NCBI GenBank assembly: GCA_035316325.1
Contig: DATHJB010000080.1
Span: forward strand, 1 to 64,000
Reading direction: 5' to 3'
Length of the DNA stretch: 64,000 bases
Source of the DNA: Acidimicrobiales bacterium
GTDB taxonomy: Bacteria > Actinomycetota > Acidimicrobiia > Acidimicrobiales > VFJN01
The position numbers and the translations under genes are program-made. Below the pieces are notes generated by a model. That model made no database searches. It saw only the letters and a list, made by a program, of their open reading frames with translations, and was not told the origin of the DNA. The stretch's first letter is position 1, and the number at the start of each line of letters is the position of its first letter. Shown here one piece after another: positions 24,817 through 33,195 of the stretch.

Positions 24817-25692
24817 ATGCGAACTCGACCACGTTCACTCGCCGCGGCCCTGGTCGCCGTGGCACTGAGCCTGGGCGCCCTCGTCGTCAGCCCGACGGCC
24901 AGTGGCGCGCAGACGCCTAACCCGCTCCAACGGGGCCCGGCGCCGACCAGCGCCAGCATCGACGCCGCGACGGGGCCCTTCACCACCAGCTCGGCCGCCG
25001 TCGCCCGCCAGACCAACTTCGGCGGCGGCACGATCTACTACCCGAACGACACCAGCCAGGGCACCTTCGGCGTGATCGCCGTGTCGCCGGGCTTCCTGTC
25101 GCCGCAGTTCATCATCCAGTGGGCCGGGCCGTTGCTGGCCTCCCACGGGTTCGTGGTGATCACCATCGACACGCTGGGCCTCTTCGACCTCCCGAACAGC
25201 CGGTCGCAGCAGCTGACGGCCGCGCTGAACTACGTGGTCAACTCCGCCCCCGCCGCCGTGCGGCAGCGGGTCGACCCGACCCGTCGGGCGGTCATGGGCC
25301 ACTCGATGGGTGGCGGCGGCACGATCGAGGCTGTGCGTGACAACCCGTCGTACCAGGCCGCCGTCGCGCTGCAGCCGTGGGACACATTCGTGTTCTTCAA
25401 CACGGTCAGCGTGCCGACGATGATCATCGGCGCCCAGAACGACTTCATCGCCGGCGTCGGATCGTTCGCCGAGCCGTTCTACGACCAGATCCCGGCCGCC
25501 TCGGAGAAGGCCTACCTGGAGGTCGCGGGGGCCGACCACTTCCTCGGTGGAGCGGCGAACAACCCGCAGGGTCGCATGGCGATCGTGTGGATGAAGCGCT
25601 ACGTCGACAACGACACCCGGTACGAGCAGTTCATGTGCCCACCGCCGGCGTCGACCCGCATCTCCGAGTACCGGAACACGTGCCCCGGCTAG
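24817..25692 (+). CDS. Secreted polyester hydrolase, cutinase/PETase family
   Basis: 291-residue serine hydrolase with a signal peptide (charged MRTRPRS, hydrophobic core, likely cut after SGA31). The mature protein matches actinobacterial cutinases and PETase along its length: PNPLQRGPAPT, FGGGTIYYPND, ASHGFVVITIDTL, RRAVMGHSMGGGG, VPTMIIGAQNDFIAGV, GADHF, MKRYVDNDTRYEQF. Triad: Ser163, Asp209, His241. Oxyanion site near Phe93 (Tyr in the known enzymes) and Met164. Trp188 in LQPWD corresponds to the aromatic-clamp Trp. Cys274 and Cys289 form the C-terminal disulfide. Natural substrate is probably cutin or another polyester; PET activity is unproven. Confidence 0.93.
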   Translation: MRTRPRSLAAALVAVALSLGALVVSPTASGAQTPNPLQRGPAPTSASIDAATGPFTTSSAAVARQTNFGGGTIYYPNDTSQGTFGVIAVSPGFLSPQFIIQWAGPLLASHGFVVITIDTLGLFDLPNSRSQQLTAALNYVVNSAPAAVRQRVDPTRRAVMGHSMGGGGTIEAVRDNPSYQAAVALQPWDTFVFFNTVSVPTMIIGAQNDFIAGVGSFAEPFYDQIPAASEKAYLEVAGADHFLGGAANNPQGRMAIVWMKRYVDNDTRYEQFMCPPPASTRISEYRNTCPG

Positions 25693-25751
25693 TCGCTTAG
25701 CCCACATGCCGGCACTGCCGGCGGCACGCGTCACGATGGCGACCACACGTC

Positions 25752-25994
25752 TCAGGTGGTCGCCATCGTCGCGCCCGGGCCCTGCTCGAGGCGCTCGACG
25801 ACCTCCTCCACCACGTCGGCCACGGGGCCATTGGCGTCGACCACGATCGCCTCGTCGGGGCTCGGGGTCTCCAGGGCGGCGAGGCGGGCGCGGTAGCGGC
25901 GCTCGAGGGCCGAGCAGGCGAGCACGGTGGGCTCGGCGGCGGCGACCCGGGTGGCGATCAGTTCGTGGATCACCACCACGACGGTCACGGTCAC
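25752..25994 (-). CDS. Possible small kinase-like fragment, 80 aa
   Basis: Frame from GTG 25994. The sequence VLACSALERRYRARL resembles the ACSALKRRYRD stretch of gluconokinase-like P-loop kinases, and DANGPVADVVEEVVERL resembles their C-terminal strand and helix. No Walker A motif is present and the frame is too short for an active kinase, so it is either a decayed remnant or an unrelated small protein. Confidence 0.35.
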   Translation of the reverse strand: MTVTVVVVIHELIATRVAAAEPTVLACSALERRYRARLAALETPSPDEAIVVDANGPVADVVEEVVERLEQGPGATMATT

Positions 25995-26057
25995 GCGTCG
26001 GAGCCTGCCCGACCGGGTTGGATCTCACACGGCCGGCGGGGCCAGCGTTGTAGGGGT

Positions 26058-26849
26058 ATGGGCAGCAGCACGTCGGCGACTCGTTGGAAGGGTGTCCAGG
26101 GCCGGGCGAAGGGCGTGCCGACCGTGCTGGGGCCGGCGGCGCCCGACCCGGAGGGGCAGCTGACTCTGGGGCTGCCGGAGGCGGGCGACCCCGCCGAGCG
26201 GGAGTGGTCCGAGGTGCTGCCCGACGTGGAGCTCGTGCCCGGCTGGCTCTCCCTCGGCGCCCAGCAGGCCCTGGTGGCCGACTTCCGACGCTGGTCGGAG
26301 CCGCCCGCGGGGTTGCGGCACCCCCGGATGCCGACGGGCCAGGTGATGTCGGTGCAGTCGGTGTGCCTGGGCTGGCACTGGTCGCCCTACGCCTACAGCC
26401 GCACGGCCGACGACACCGACGGGGCGCCGGTCAAGCCGCTGCCGGCGTCGCTGGCGTCGGCGGCGGTCGCCGCGGTGGGGGCCGCCTACGGGGTCGACTC
26501 GCCGGAGGCCCGCTCGTACGCGCCCGACGCGGCGATCGTCAACCTCTACGCACCGGGCGCCAAGCTGGGCCTGCACCAGGACGGCGAGGAGCCGTCGGCC
26601 GCGCCGGTGGTCACCATCAGCCTGGGCGACACCTGCGTGTTCCGACTCGCCGGGGTCGACCGCCGCACCGGCCCGTTCACCGACGTCGAGCTGCGCAGCG
26701 GCGACCTCCTGGTGTTCGGCCGCTCCCAGCGCCTGATCTTCCACGGCGTCCCGAAGGTCGTGCCGGCCTCGGCGCCCGCCGGGTTGGGCCTGCCGCCGGG
26801 CCGCCTGAGCATCACGGTCCGGGAGACCGGCCTCGTCGACGGCCCTTGA
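26058..26849 (+). CDS. alkB: AlkB-type alkylated DNA repair dioxygenase
   Basis: 263-residue 2-oxoglutarate/Fe(II) dioxygenase that removes methyl groups such as 1-methyladenine and 3-methylcytosine from DNA. Core residues: iron ligands His173, Asp175 (NLYAPGAKLGLHQDGEE) and His229 (IFHGVPKV), 2-oxoglutarate Arg249 and Arg255 (GRLSITVRETGL). The nucleotide-lid region contains MPTGQVMSVQSVCLGWHWSP. Start at ATG 26058. Length is slightly above E. coli AlkB through a longer N-terminus. Confidence 0.92.
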   Translation: MGSSTSATRWKGVQGRAKGVPTVLGPAAPDPEGQLTLGLPEAGDPAEREWSEVLPDVELVPGWLSLGAQQALVADFRRWSEPPAGLRHPRMPTGQVMSVQSVCLGWHWSPYAYSRTADDTDGAPVKPLPASLASAAVAAVGAAYGVDSPEARSYAPDAAIVNLYAPGAKLGLHQDGEEPSAAPVVTISLGDTCVFRLAGVDRRTGPFTDVELRSGDLLVFGRSQRLIFHGVPKVVPASAPAGLGLPPGRLSITVRETGLVDGP

Positions 26850-26863
26850 CAACGCTCAACCCT

Positions 26864-26882
26864 GGCGTTGATCATCAACGCC
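26864..26882. promoter_or_regulatory. Perfect palindrome at ArsR start, probable autoregulatory operator
   Basis: GGCGTTGAT-C-ATCAACGCC: 9-bp arms around one base. A second partial site GTTGATCAT follows at 26886-26894. The TTG start of the ArsR gene (26868) lies inside it, so binding would block both transcription and initiation. Confidence 0.65.
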
Positions 26883-27221
26883 ATCGTTGATCATCTCGAC
26901 ACGACGCTGGTCGCTCTGGCCGACCCCACCCGACGGCGGGTGGTGGAGCTGTTGGGGAGTGACGCGCTCCGAGCCAGCGTGATCGCCGAGCAGGCGGGCA
27001 TGACGCCGGCCGCCATGAGCCGTCACCTCCGGGTGCTGCGCAACGCCGGGCTCGTCGAGGTCGACACACCCGGTGACGACGCCCGCGTCCGTGTCTACCG
27101 GCTGCGGCCCGACCGGATCGTGCAACTGCGGGCCTGGCTCGACCAGGTGCAGGCGTTCTGGTCCGAGCAGCTCGGGGCCTTCGCCGAGCACGCCGAGCGG
27201 CGGGAGCGGAAGTCGCGATGA
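26868..27221 (+). CDS. ArsR family helix-turn-helix regulator
   Basis: 117-residue winged-helix repressor: ALADPTRRRVVELLGSDALR, VIAEQAGMTPAAMSRHLRVL, RNAGLVEVDTPGDDARVRVY, YRLRPDRIVQLRAWLDQVQAFW. No Cys or His cluster, so not a metal sensor; this subtype usually controls adjacent SRPBCC (AHSA1) genes. The TTG start at 26868 is the only usable one ahead of the domain. ATGA overlap with the SRPBCC gene. Confidence 0.88.
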   Translation: MIINAIVDHLDTTLVALADPTRRRVVELLGSDALRASVIAEQAGMTPAAMSRHLRVLRNAGLVEVDTPGDDARVRVYRLRPDRIVQLRAWLDQVQAFWSEQLGAFAEHAERRERKSR

Positions 27222-27637
27222 GCGACCTGGCGGCGGTGCGGGTGTCGATCACGGTGAAGGTCGACCCGGACACGGCGTTCGCGGTGTTCACCGAGGAGAT
27301 CGACCAGTGGTACCGGCAGGGCCTGGGGTCGCCGACCACGCTGCGCTTCGAGCCGGGTGTCGGCGGCCGCCTGCTGGAGGTCGGCCCCGACAACGGCCCG
27401 GAGGAGGAGCGGGCCCGGGTGACGGTGTGGGAGCCGGGGCAGCGGCTGGTGTTCGTCGACTGGCGCGACACCGAGGTCGACATCCGGTTCGAGGCCGCTG
27501 CGGAGGGCGCGACCCGGGTGGTGCTGGAGCACCGCGGCCTCGACCGCGTGCCGCCCGACGTCGCCGTCAACCTCGCCAAGTACGGCTGGCGCCGCCTGAC
27601 CCAGTGGTTCGAACGACACATGGAGGAACGACGATGA
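27218..27637 (+). CDS. SRPBCC (AHSA1-like) domain protein
   Basis: 139-residue START/Bet v1-like fold of the AHSA1 group: VSITVKVDPDTAFAVFTEEI, FEPGVGGRLLEVGP, VTVWEPGQRLVFVDWRD, and the C-terminal helix YGWRRLTQWFERHMEE. Such proteins bind hydrophobic ligands in a cavity; the ligand is unknown. Middle gene of an ArsR-SRPBCC-VOC operon with ATGA overlaps at both ends. Confidence 0.88.
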   Translation: MSDLAAVRVSITVKVDPDTAFAVFTEEIDQWYRQGLGSPTTLRFEPGVGGRLLEVGPDNGPEEERARVTVWEPGQRLVFVDWRDTEVDIRFEAAAEGATRVVLEHRGLDRVPPDVAVNLAKYGWRRLTQWFERHMEERR

Positions 27638-28089
27638 CGGACGCAGCCCCCGGCTTCACCGGCGTGGTGGTCGGCACCCGCTACGAGGACGCCAACACCA
27701 TGCTCGACTGGCTGAGCCGGGTGTTCGGCTTCGAGGAGCGGGCCCGCTACGTCGACAAGGACGGCGTCGTGCGCCAGGCCGAGATGCTCATCGGCGACAC
27801 CGAGCTGTGGTTCTCCGGCCACGGCCCCGGACTGTGGAAGGACCATGGGCCCGACCAGTTCGTCGGCGTGTGGGTCGACGACGTCGACGCCCAGTACGAG
27901 CGGGTCCGGGCCGCCGGCGTGGAGGCCGAGGCCCCGGTCGACCGCGACTACGACGTGCGCAGCTTCAACGTGACCGACCCCGAGGGCTACCTGTGGGGCT
28001 TCATGAAGCGCCTGGGCACGGGTTACGTGCAGACCATCCCCACCGAGGAGGGCGGCTGGGAGGAGATCCTCCCCCCGACCCGCTCCTGA
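27634..28089 (+). CDS. VOC family protein (glyoxalase/bleomycin-resistance fold)
   Basis: 151-residue VOC protein: VVVGTRYEDANTMLDWLSRV, FGFEERARYVDKDGVVR, FVGVWVDDVDAQYERVRAAG, FNVTDPEGYLWGFM, with Glu/His positions for a metal site partly present. Third gene of the ArsR-SRPBCC-VOC operon, a frequent actinobacterial trio. Reaction unknown. Confidence 0.88.
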   Translation: MTDAAPGFTGVVVGTRYEDANTMLDWLSRVFGFEERARYVDKDGVVRQAEMLIGDTELWFSGHGPGLWKDHGPDQFVGVWVDDVDAQYERVRAAGVEAEAPVDRDYDVRSFNVTDPEGYLWGFMKRLGTGYVQTIPTEEGGWEEILPPTRS

Positions 28090-28171
28090 TCCCCCCACGA
28101 CGCGGCCCGGTGCCAGGGTTACATGGGCGGGGCGGTACGTTGACATCGGTCACATCGGGGAGGAGCACGAC

Positions 28172-29626
28172 ATGGACCGCATGAGCCCGCTCGACACGTC
28201 GTTCCTCCACATCGAGGACAGCGATCGGGCCGTCAGCCTGCACATCGGCTCCATCGGGATCTTCGAGGGGCCGCCGCCGTCGCACGACGCGCTCGCCCAC
28301 ACCATGGAGCAGCGCCTGGCGCAGGTGCCACGGTGCCGCCAGCGGGTGGAGTTCGTGCCGTTCGGCCTGGAGCGGCCGCTGTGGGTCGACGACGAGGACT
28401 TCTCCGTCGACTACCACCTCCGCCGCACCGCCCTGCCGGCGCCGGCGGGCACCGCGGAGCTGCGACGGCTGGTCGGGCGGCTGATGTCGCAGCGGCTCGA
28501 CCGCACCAAGCCGCTGTGGGAGATGTGGGTGGTCGAGGGCCTGGCCGACCAGCAGTGGGCGCTGGTGACGAAGGTGCACCACTGCATGGTCGACGGCGTG
28601 TCGGGGGCCGAGATCCTGGCCGTGCTGCTCGACGTGACCCCGGATCCGCCGGAGGTCGAGGCGCCGCCGTGGGTGCCGTCGCGGACGCCCTCCCGCCGGG
28701 ACCTGGTGCTGGGCGCCGCCCGCGACCTGTCGTTCGACAGCTACGAGCGGGTGCGGCTCCTCAGCGCCCAGCTGCGGCGACCCAGCCGGGTGCTGGAGCA
28801 GGTGCGGGGCCTGCTGCCGGGGCTGCTGTCGCTGGGCGGGGTGGCCACCTCGGCGTCGACCGGCGGGCTCACCGGGCCCATCACGCCACACCGTGAGTAC
28901 GCCTGGGCCGACGCCTCGCTGGACGACGTCAAGCAGATCCGCCGGGCGCTGGGCGGCACCGTCAACGACGTGGTGCTGGCCGCGGTGGCCGGCGGGTTCC
29001 GGCACCTGCTGGTCGAGCGGGGCGAGGACGTGCGGGCCGACCGGGTGGTGCGCACGCTGGTGCCCGTCTCGGTGCGGGCGACCCGGCCCGACGGCGCCGC
29101 CACCCACGACGGCTCCTTCGACAACCGGATCTCGGCCATGTTCGCCGAGCTGCCGGTGGGCCTGGTCGACCCGGTCGAGCGGCTGGGGGCGATCACCGCG
29201 CAGCTGGCGGGGCTGAAGGAGTCGGGGCAGGCGGTGGCGGGCGAGGCCCTCACGGCGCTCACGGGGTTCGCCCCGCCGGCCCTGCTGGCGCTGGGGATGC
29301 GGGTGGCGGCCCGGGCGGTGCAGGGGTCGGGCACGGTCCACACCGTGACCACCAACGTCCCGGGTCCCCAGCTCCCCCTCTACTCCTGTGGCCGGCGGAT
29401 GCTCCGGGCCTACCCGTACGTCCCGATCGCGGCCCCGCTGCGCACCGGCGTGGCGATCTTCTCCTACGACGGCATGGTCACCTTCGGCGTCACCGGCGAC
29501 CACGAGGTCTCCCGAGACGTCGACGTCCTCGCCACCGGCATCGAGCTGACCCTCTCGGCCCTGCTGTCTGCGGCGACCCCGAAGAAGCCGAAGAAGAAGG
29601 CGGCGACCGGGAAGGGCGGGGCCTGA
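28172..29626 (+). CDS. Wax ester synthase/diacylglycerol acyltransferase (WS/DGAT)
   Basis: 484-residue acyl-CoA-dependent acyltransferase making triacylglycerol or wax esters. The active-site motif HHCMVDG is at residues 136-142, preceded by LWEMWVVEGL; the C-terminal half has GGTVNDVVLAAVAGG, VRTLVPVSVR, FDNRISAMFAELPVGLVDP, VTTNVPGPQLPLYSCGRRM and PLRTGVAIFSYDGMVTFGVT. The tail is Lys-rich (KKPKKKAATGKGG), which may aid binding to membrane or lipid droplets. The next gene starts 2 bp later and encodes an alpha/beta hydrolase, a likely functional partner. Confidence 0.93.
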   Translation: MDRMSPLDTSFLHIEDSDRAVSLHIGSIGIFEGPPPSHDALAHTMEQRLAQVPRCRQRVEFVPFGLERPLWVDDEDFSVDYHLRRTALPAPAGTAELRRLVGRLMSQRLDRTKPLWEMWVVEGLADQQWALVTKVHHCMVDGVSGAEILAVLLDVTPDPPEVEAPPWVPSRTPSRRDLVLGAARDLSFDSYERVRLLSAQLRRPSRVLEQVRGLLPGLLSLGGVATSASTGGLTGPITPHREYAWADASLDDVKQIRRALGGTVNDVVLAAVAGGFRHLLVERGEDVRADRVVRTLVPVSVRATRPDGAATHDGSFDNRISAMFAELPVGLVDPVERLGAITAQLAGLKESGQAVAGEALTALTGFAPPALLALGMRVAARAVQGSGTVHTVTTNVPGPQLPLYSCGRRMLRAYPYVPIAAPLRTGVAIFSYDGMVTFGVTGDHEVSRDVDVLATGIELTLSALLSAATPKKPKKKAATGKGGA

Positions 29627-29628
29627 CC

Positions 29629-30453
29629 GTGGCTGAGGGTCGGGTCGTCGACGTGGCGGGCCGGGGCCCCATGTACGTGCGTGGTGCCCAGGGGCCGCGG
29701 CGGGCGCCGACGGTCGTGCTCCTCCACGGGCTGGGTGCCACCGCGGCGCTCAACTGGGACGCGGTGATCCCCGCGCTGGCCTCGCGGTTCCACGTGATCG
29801 CCCCCGACCTCCGGGGCCACGGCCGCGGCCCCCGCTGCGGCGGCCGGTTCCGCCTGGAGGACTGCGCCGACGACGTCGCCGCGCTGATCGAGGCCACCAC
29901 GAACAAGCCCGTGCTGGTCGTCGGCTACTCGATGGGCGGGGCGGTCGCCCAGCTGCTGGCCCACCGGCGACCGGACCTCGTGTCGGGCCTGGTGCTGTGC
30001 GCCACCGCCCGCGACTTCCGCGGCCGACCCGCCGAGCGCCTGCAGTTCACGCTGCTGGGGACCCTCACCGCCGCGTCGCACCTGACGCCCGACTGGTGGC
30101 CGTCGCTGCTGCCGTCCGCGGTGCGGGGCTTCCTCCCCACCCTCGTCCGCGAGCTGGGCGGGCACCAGTCCCGGGCGATCCTCGCCGCCGCCGCCAGCCT
30201 GGGCACCTTCACCAGCCGCGCCTGGGTCGCCGAGCTGACACCCCCGGCAGTCGTCGTCGTCACCCAGCACGACAAGCTGGTCCCCGTCCACCGCCAACGA
30301 AAGCTCGCCGCCAGCCTCGACGCCCCGATCGTCGAGCTCCCCGGCCACCACCTGATCCCCCACCGCAACCCCCTCGCCCTCGCCACCGCGATCTCCGCGG
30401 CGATCGCCCTCCTCCCCCGCCGCCCCCGTATCCGCAGACGCAAGGCAGCCTGA
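29629..30453 (+). CDS. Alpha/beta hydrolase
   Basis: 274-residue hydrolase: oxyanion HGLGATAALNW, VIAPDLRGHGRG, nucleophile elbow VVGYSMGGAVAQLL, acid Asp in VVVVTQHDKLVPVHRQ and His in ELPGHHLIPHRNP. Arg-rich C-terminus. GTG start 2 bp after the WS/DGAT gene, so probably co-expressed; esterase or lipase activity on storage lipids is an inference. Confidence 0.9.
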   Translation: MAEGRVVDVAGRGPMYVRGAQGPRRAPTVVLLHGLGATAALNWDAVIPALASRFHVIAPDLRGHGRGPRCGGRFRLEDCADDVAALIEATTNKPVLVVGYSMGGAVAQLLAHRRPDLVSGLVLCATARDFRGRPAERLQFTLLGTLTAASHLTPDWWPSLLPSAVRGFLPTLVRELGGHQSRAILAAAASLGTFTSRAWVAELTPPAVVVVTQHDKLVPVHRQRKLAASLDAPIVELPGHHLIPHRNPLALATAISAAIALLPRRPRIRRRKAA

Positions 30454-30523
30454 GCTCCCGACGCGGGTTGACCGGGGCTCAGGACAGCGGGGAGCGGGCA
30501 GGCATGGCGGGGTGGGCGACACG

Positions 30524-32794
30524 ATGACGACGGCAGCGACGGGGTCCGACGACGGTCGTCGGGCGCGGGTGCGTGTGCGGTCAGGTGCGGCGGCGCGGCG
30601 GCTGCTGAGCCGAGCCCCGGGCGACGCGACGGCCGCCGCGACCGTGCTGGGCATCGCGGAGGAGCGACGGCAGGAGGCCCGCACGGCGTACGAGGCCGCG
30701 AGGGCGGAGGCCGTGCGGGACGAGCTGGCGCGGCTGCCGGTGTCCCGGCTCCGGGAGACGACGAAGGACCAGTTGCGGCTGGGCCCGTTGGAGGCGGTGG
30801 GCTACACCACCGTGGCGTCCGTGGTCGGCGCGAGGGTCGGCCGTCTCCAGGTGATCGACGGAGTGGGGCCCGACACCGCCGCCCAGGTCGTCGGCGCCGC
30901 CTACGCACTCCGCCGGGCGCTCGAGCGGACCGTCCGGGTGCGGTTCGACGTCGACCGTCGCCCCGACACCCAGACCCGGCTGCTGGGCGGCCTGCGCCGG
31001 TTCGAGGAGGCGGAGCAGGCGGTCGGTCCGGTGCGCGACGAGCTCACCGACCTCGCCGGGCGCGTCGAGGGCCTGCTACCGGCGGCGGCGCTGGCCGGCA
31101 GTCGCCTGCGGATGCTCCTCGCCGGGGCCACACGGCGCCGCCGGGCCAGGGCGGCGCTCGACGAGCTCCACTCCGTCGTGGCCGTGTCCGGGATCGACCG
31201 CGGCGACCCCCGCTGGCAGCGGGCACTCGGTCTGCGACCCGACGTTCCGGAGGTCGACGGGTCGATCTGGGACGACTTCCGGGAGCGGGCGGTCGCCTAC
31301 AACGGCCTGCTCGTCGCCATCGCGGGGCTCGACGGCGAGCCCGACGCCGTGCACGGGCACATCCCGTCGGAGATCGCCGAGCGCATCGACACCCACGGGC
31401 TCGACACGTCGTTGCTGGACGTCTCGCTGCGGGGCTACCAGGCCTTCGGCGCCCGCTTCGCCCTCGCCCAGGGCCGGGCGATCCTCGGCGACGAGATGGG
31501 CCTGGGCAAGACGGTCGAGGCGCTGGCCGCCATCGGCCACCTCCACGCGGAGGGCGCCACCCACTCCCTGGTCGTCTGCCCGGCCAGCGTGCTGGCCAAC
31601 TGGGCCCACGAGATCGAGCAGCACAGCCGACTGCGGGCGTTCCGCCTCCACGGCGCCGACCGGCGACACAACCTCCACGCCTGGGTGCGTCGCGGCGGCG
31701 TCGGCGTCGTGACCTACGACTCGCTGAAATCCCTGGTCATCCCCGACGAGCTGGCGGTGGCGCTGCTCGTGGCCGACGAGGCGCACTACGTGAAGAACCC
31801 TGCCGCCCAGCGCACGCAGGCCACGCTGCGGCACATCCGGGCCGTCGACCGCGTGCTGCTCCTCACCGGCACGCCGATGGAGAACCGGATCGAGGAGTTC
31901 CGCAACCTCGTCGCCCACATCCGGCCCGACGTGGCGGCCCGGATGGAGCCGGGCGTCGGGCTGGTGGGGACCGACGCCTTCCGGGCCGCCATCGCCGACG
32001 TCTACCTGCGCCGCAACCAGTCCGACGTGCTGGAGGAGCTGCCACCCCGGATCGACAACGACGAGTGGGTCGAGACGACGTCGGCCGACCGTCGCGCCTA
32101 CGCCCGCGCGGTGGCGTCGGGGAACTTCATGGCCATGCGCCGCGCCGCGTTCGAGGCCGCCGACGTCGGAGAGAGCGCCAAGCTGCACCGGCTGGTGGAG
32201 ATCGTCGACGAAGCGGCCGACAACGGCTGGAAGACCGTCGTGTTCTCGTCGTTCCTCAACGTGCTCCGAGCGGTCGACCAGACCCTCGACCGGCGCTCGG
32301 CCGGCCTCCTCACCGGCAGCCTCGACCCGCTGTCGCGCCAGGCGCTGGTCGACGAGTTCTCGGCGTCGCCGGAGCCGCTCGTCCTGGTGAGCCAGATCCA
32401 GGCCGGCGGGGTGGGCCTGAACATCCAGGCGGCGTCGGTGGTGGTGCTCACCGAGCCCCAGTGGAAGCCGTCGATCGAGGACCAGGCCGTCGCCCGGCTC
32501 CATCGCATGGGCCAGCTGCGGCCGGTCCACGTCCACCGGCTCCTGGTCGAGGACGGCGTCGACCAGCGGATGCTGGAGATCCTGACCACCAAGCGCAGGT
32601 TGTTCGACGAGTACGTGCGGACGAGCGACCTCAAGGACGCCAGCCCCCACGCGACCGACGTGTCGGCCCTCGCCACCGCACCCCAGGCCCAGACCGAACG
32701 CCAGATCATCGAGCTCGAACGCCGCCGCCTCGGCCTCACCCCCGACGACACTCCCGACGACACCAGCCCCGAACCCGCCGCCCACGAGCGCTGA
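30524..32794 (+). CDS. SNF2-type DEAD/H helicase
   Basis: 756 residues from ATG 30524 (GTG 30512 adds four). The N-terminus has a helix-hairpin-helix-like stretch (VGRLQVIDGVGPDTAAQVVG) for DNA contact. The helicase core has LGDEMGLGKTVEALAAI (motif I), SLVVCPASVLANW (Ia), VADEAHYVKN (II), LLLTGTPMENRIEEF (III), SQIQAGGVGLNIQAASVVVL (V) and QAVARLHRMGQ (VI). A DNA translocase or remodeler; the partner is unknown. It stands alone, convergent with the VOC gene. Confidence 0.92.
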   Translation: MTTAATGSDDGRRARVRVRSGAAARRLLSRAPGDATAAATVLGIAEERRQEARTAYEAARAEAVRDELARLPVSRLRETTKDQLRLGPLEAVGYTTVASVVGARVGRLQVIDGVGPDTAAQVVGAAYALRRALERTVRVRFDVDRRPDTQTRLLGGLRRFEEAEQAVGPVRDELTDLAGRVEGLLPAAALAGSRLRMLLAGATRRRRARAALDELHSVVAVSGIDRGDPRWQRALGLRPDVPEVDGSIWDDFRERAVAYNGLLVAIAGLDGEPDAVHGHIPSEIAERIDTHGLDTSLLDVSLRGYQAFGARFALAQGRAILGDEMGLGKTVEALAAIGHLHAEGATHSLVVCPASVLANWAHEIEQHSRLRAFRLHGADRRHNLHAWVRRGGVGVVTYDSLKSLVIPDELAVALLVADEAHYVKNPAAQRTQATLRHIRAVDRVLLLTGTPMENRIEEFRNLVAHIRPDVAARMEPGVGLVGTDAFRAAIADVYLRRNQSDVLEELPPRIDNDEWVETTSADRRAYARAVASGNFMAMRRAAFEAADVGESAKLHRLVEIVDEAADNGWKTVVFSSFLNVLRAVDQTLDRRSAGLLTGSLDPLSRQALVDEFSASPEPLVLVSQIQAGGVGLNIQAASVVVLTEPQWKPSIEDQAVARLHRMGQLRPVHVHRLLVEDGVDQRMLEILTTKRRLFDEYVRTSDLKDASPHATDVSALATAPQAQTERQIIELERRRLGLTPDDTPDDTSPEPAAHER

Positions 32795-32805
32795 GGCGCG
32801 GGCGG

Positions 32806-33195
32806 TCAGGTGCCGGCGGGTTGGAACAGCTCGACGACGTTGCCGGCGGGGTCCTCGAGGAGGATCTGCGAGCCGCCGGGGCCGGTGACGACGTCGTTGC
32901 GGAAGCTCGCTCCCGCATCGCGGAGCCGGGCGACCTCTGCGGTGATGTCGGTGACGAGGAGGTGGATGCGGTTCCAGCCGCCGGGGCCGGGCTTGGTGCC
33001 GTCGGGCATGGGACGCCCGGCCGAGCTGGCCGGCCCGCTGAGCAGCAGCCGCAGGTTGCCGCGGGTGACGTCCGCGAAGGCGGGGGCGGCGCTGGTGCGC
33101 ACCTCGAACCCGAGGTGCTTGGTGTAGAACTCGATCGCGGCGTCGACGTCGTCGACCATGTAGCGGACGTTCACCATCTCGTTCAGTTCCGTCAT
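32806..33195 (-). CDS. VOC family protein
   Basis: 129-residue single-domain VOC protein: NVRYMVDDVDAAIEFYTKHL, GFEVRTSAAPAF, GGWNRIHLLVTDITAEVARL, ILLEDPAGNVVELFQP. ATGA overlap with the upstream ArsR-ArsC fusion gene. Arsenic operons often carry a VOC lyase (ArsI), but this protein has no Cys at all and so lacks the ArsI thiolate pair. Confidence 0.88.
   Translation of the reverse strand: MTELNEMVNVRYMVDDVDAAIEFYTKHLGFEVRTSAAPAFADVTRGNLRLLLSGPASSAGRPMPDGTKPGPGGWNRIHLLVTDITAEVARLRDAGASFRNDVVTGPGGSQILLEDPAGNVVELFQPAGT

Noticed and set aside
32806-33195. VOC protein as ArsI organoarsenical lyase next to ArsR-ArsC
   Set aside because: The protein contains no Cys, so the thiolate pair needed by ArsI is absent.
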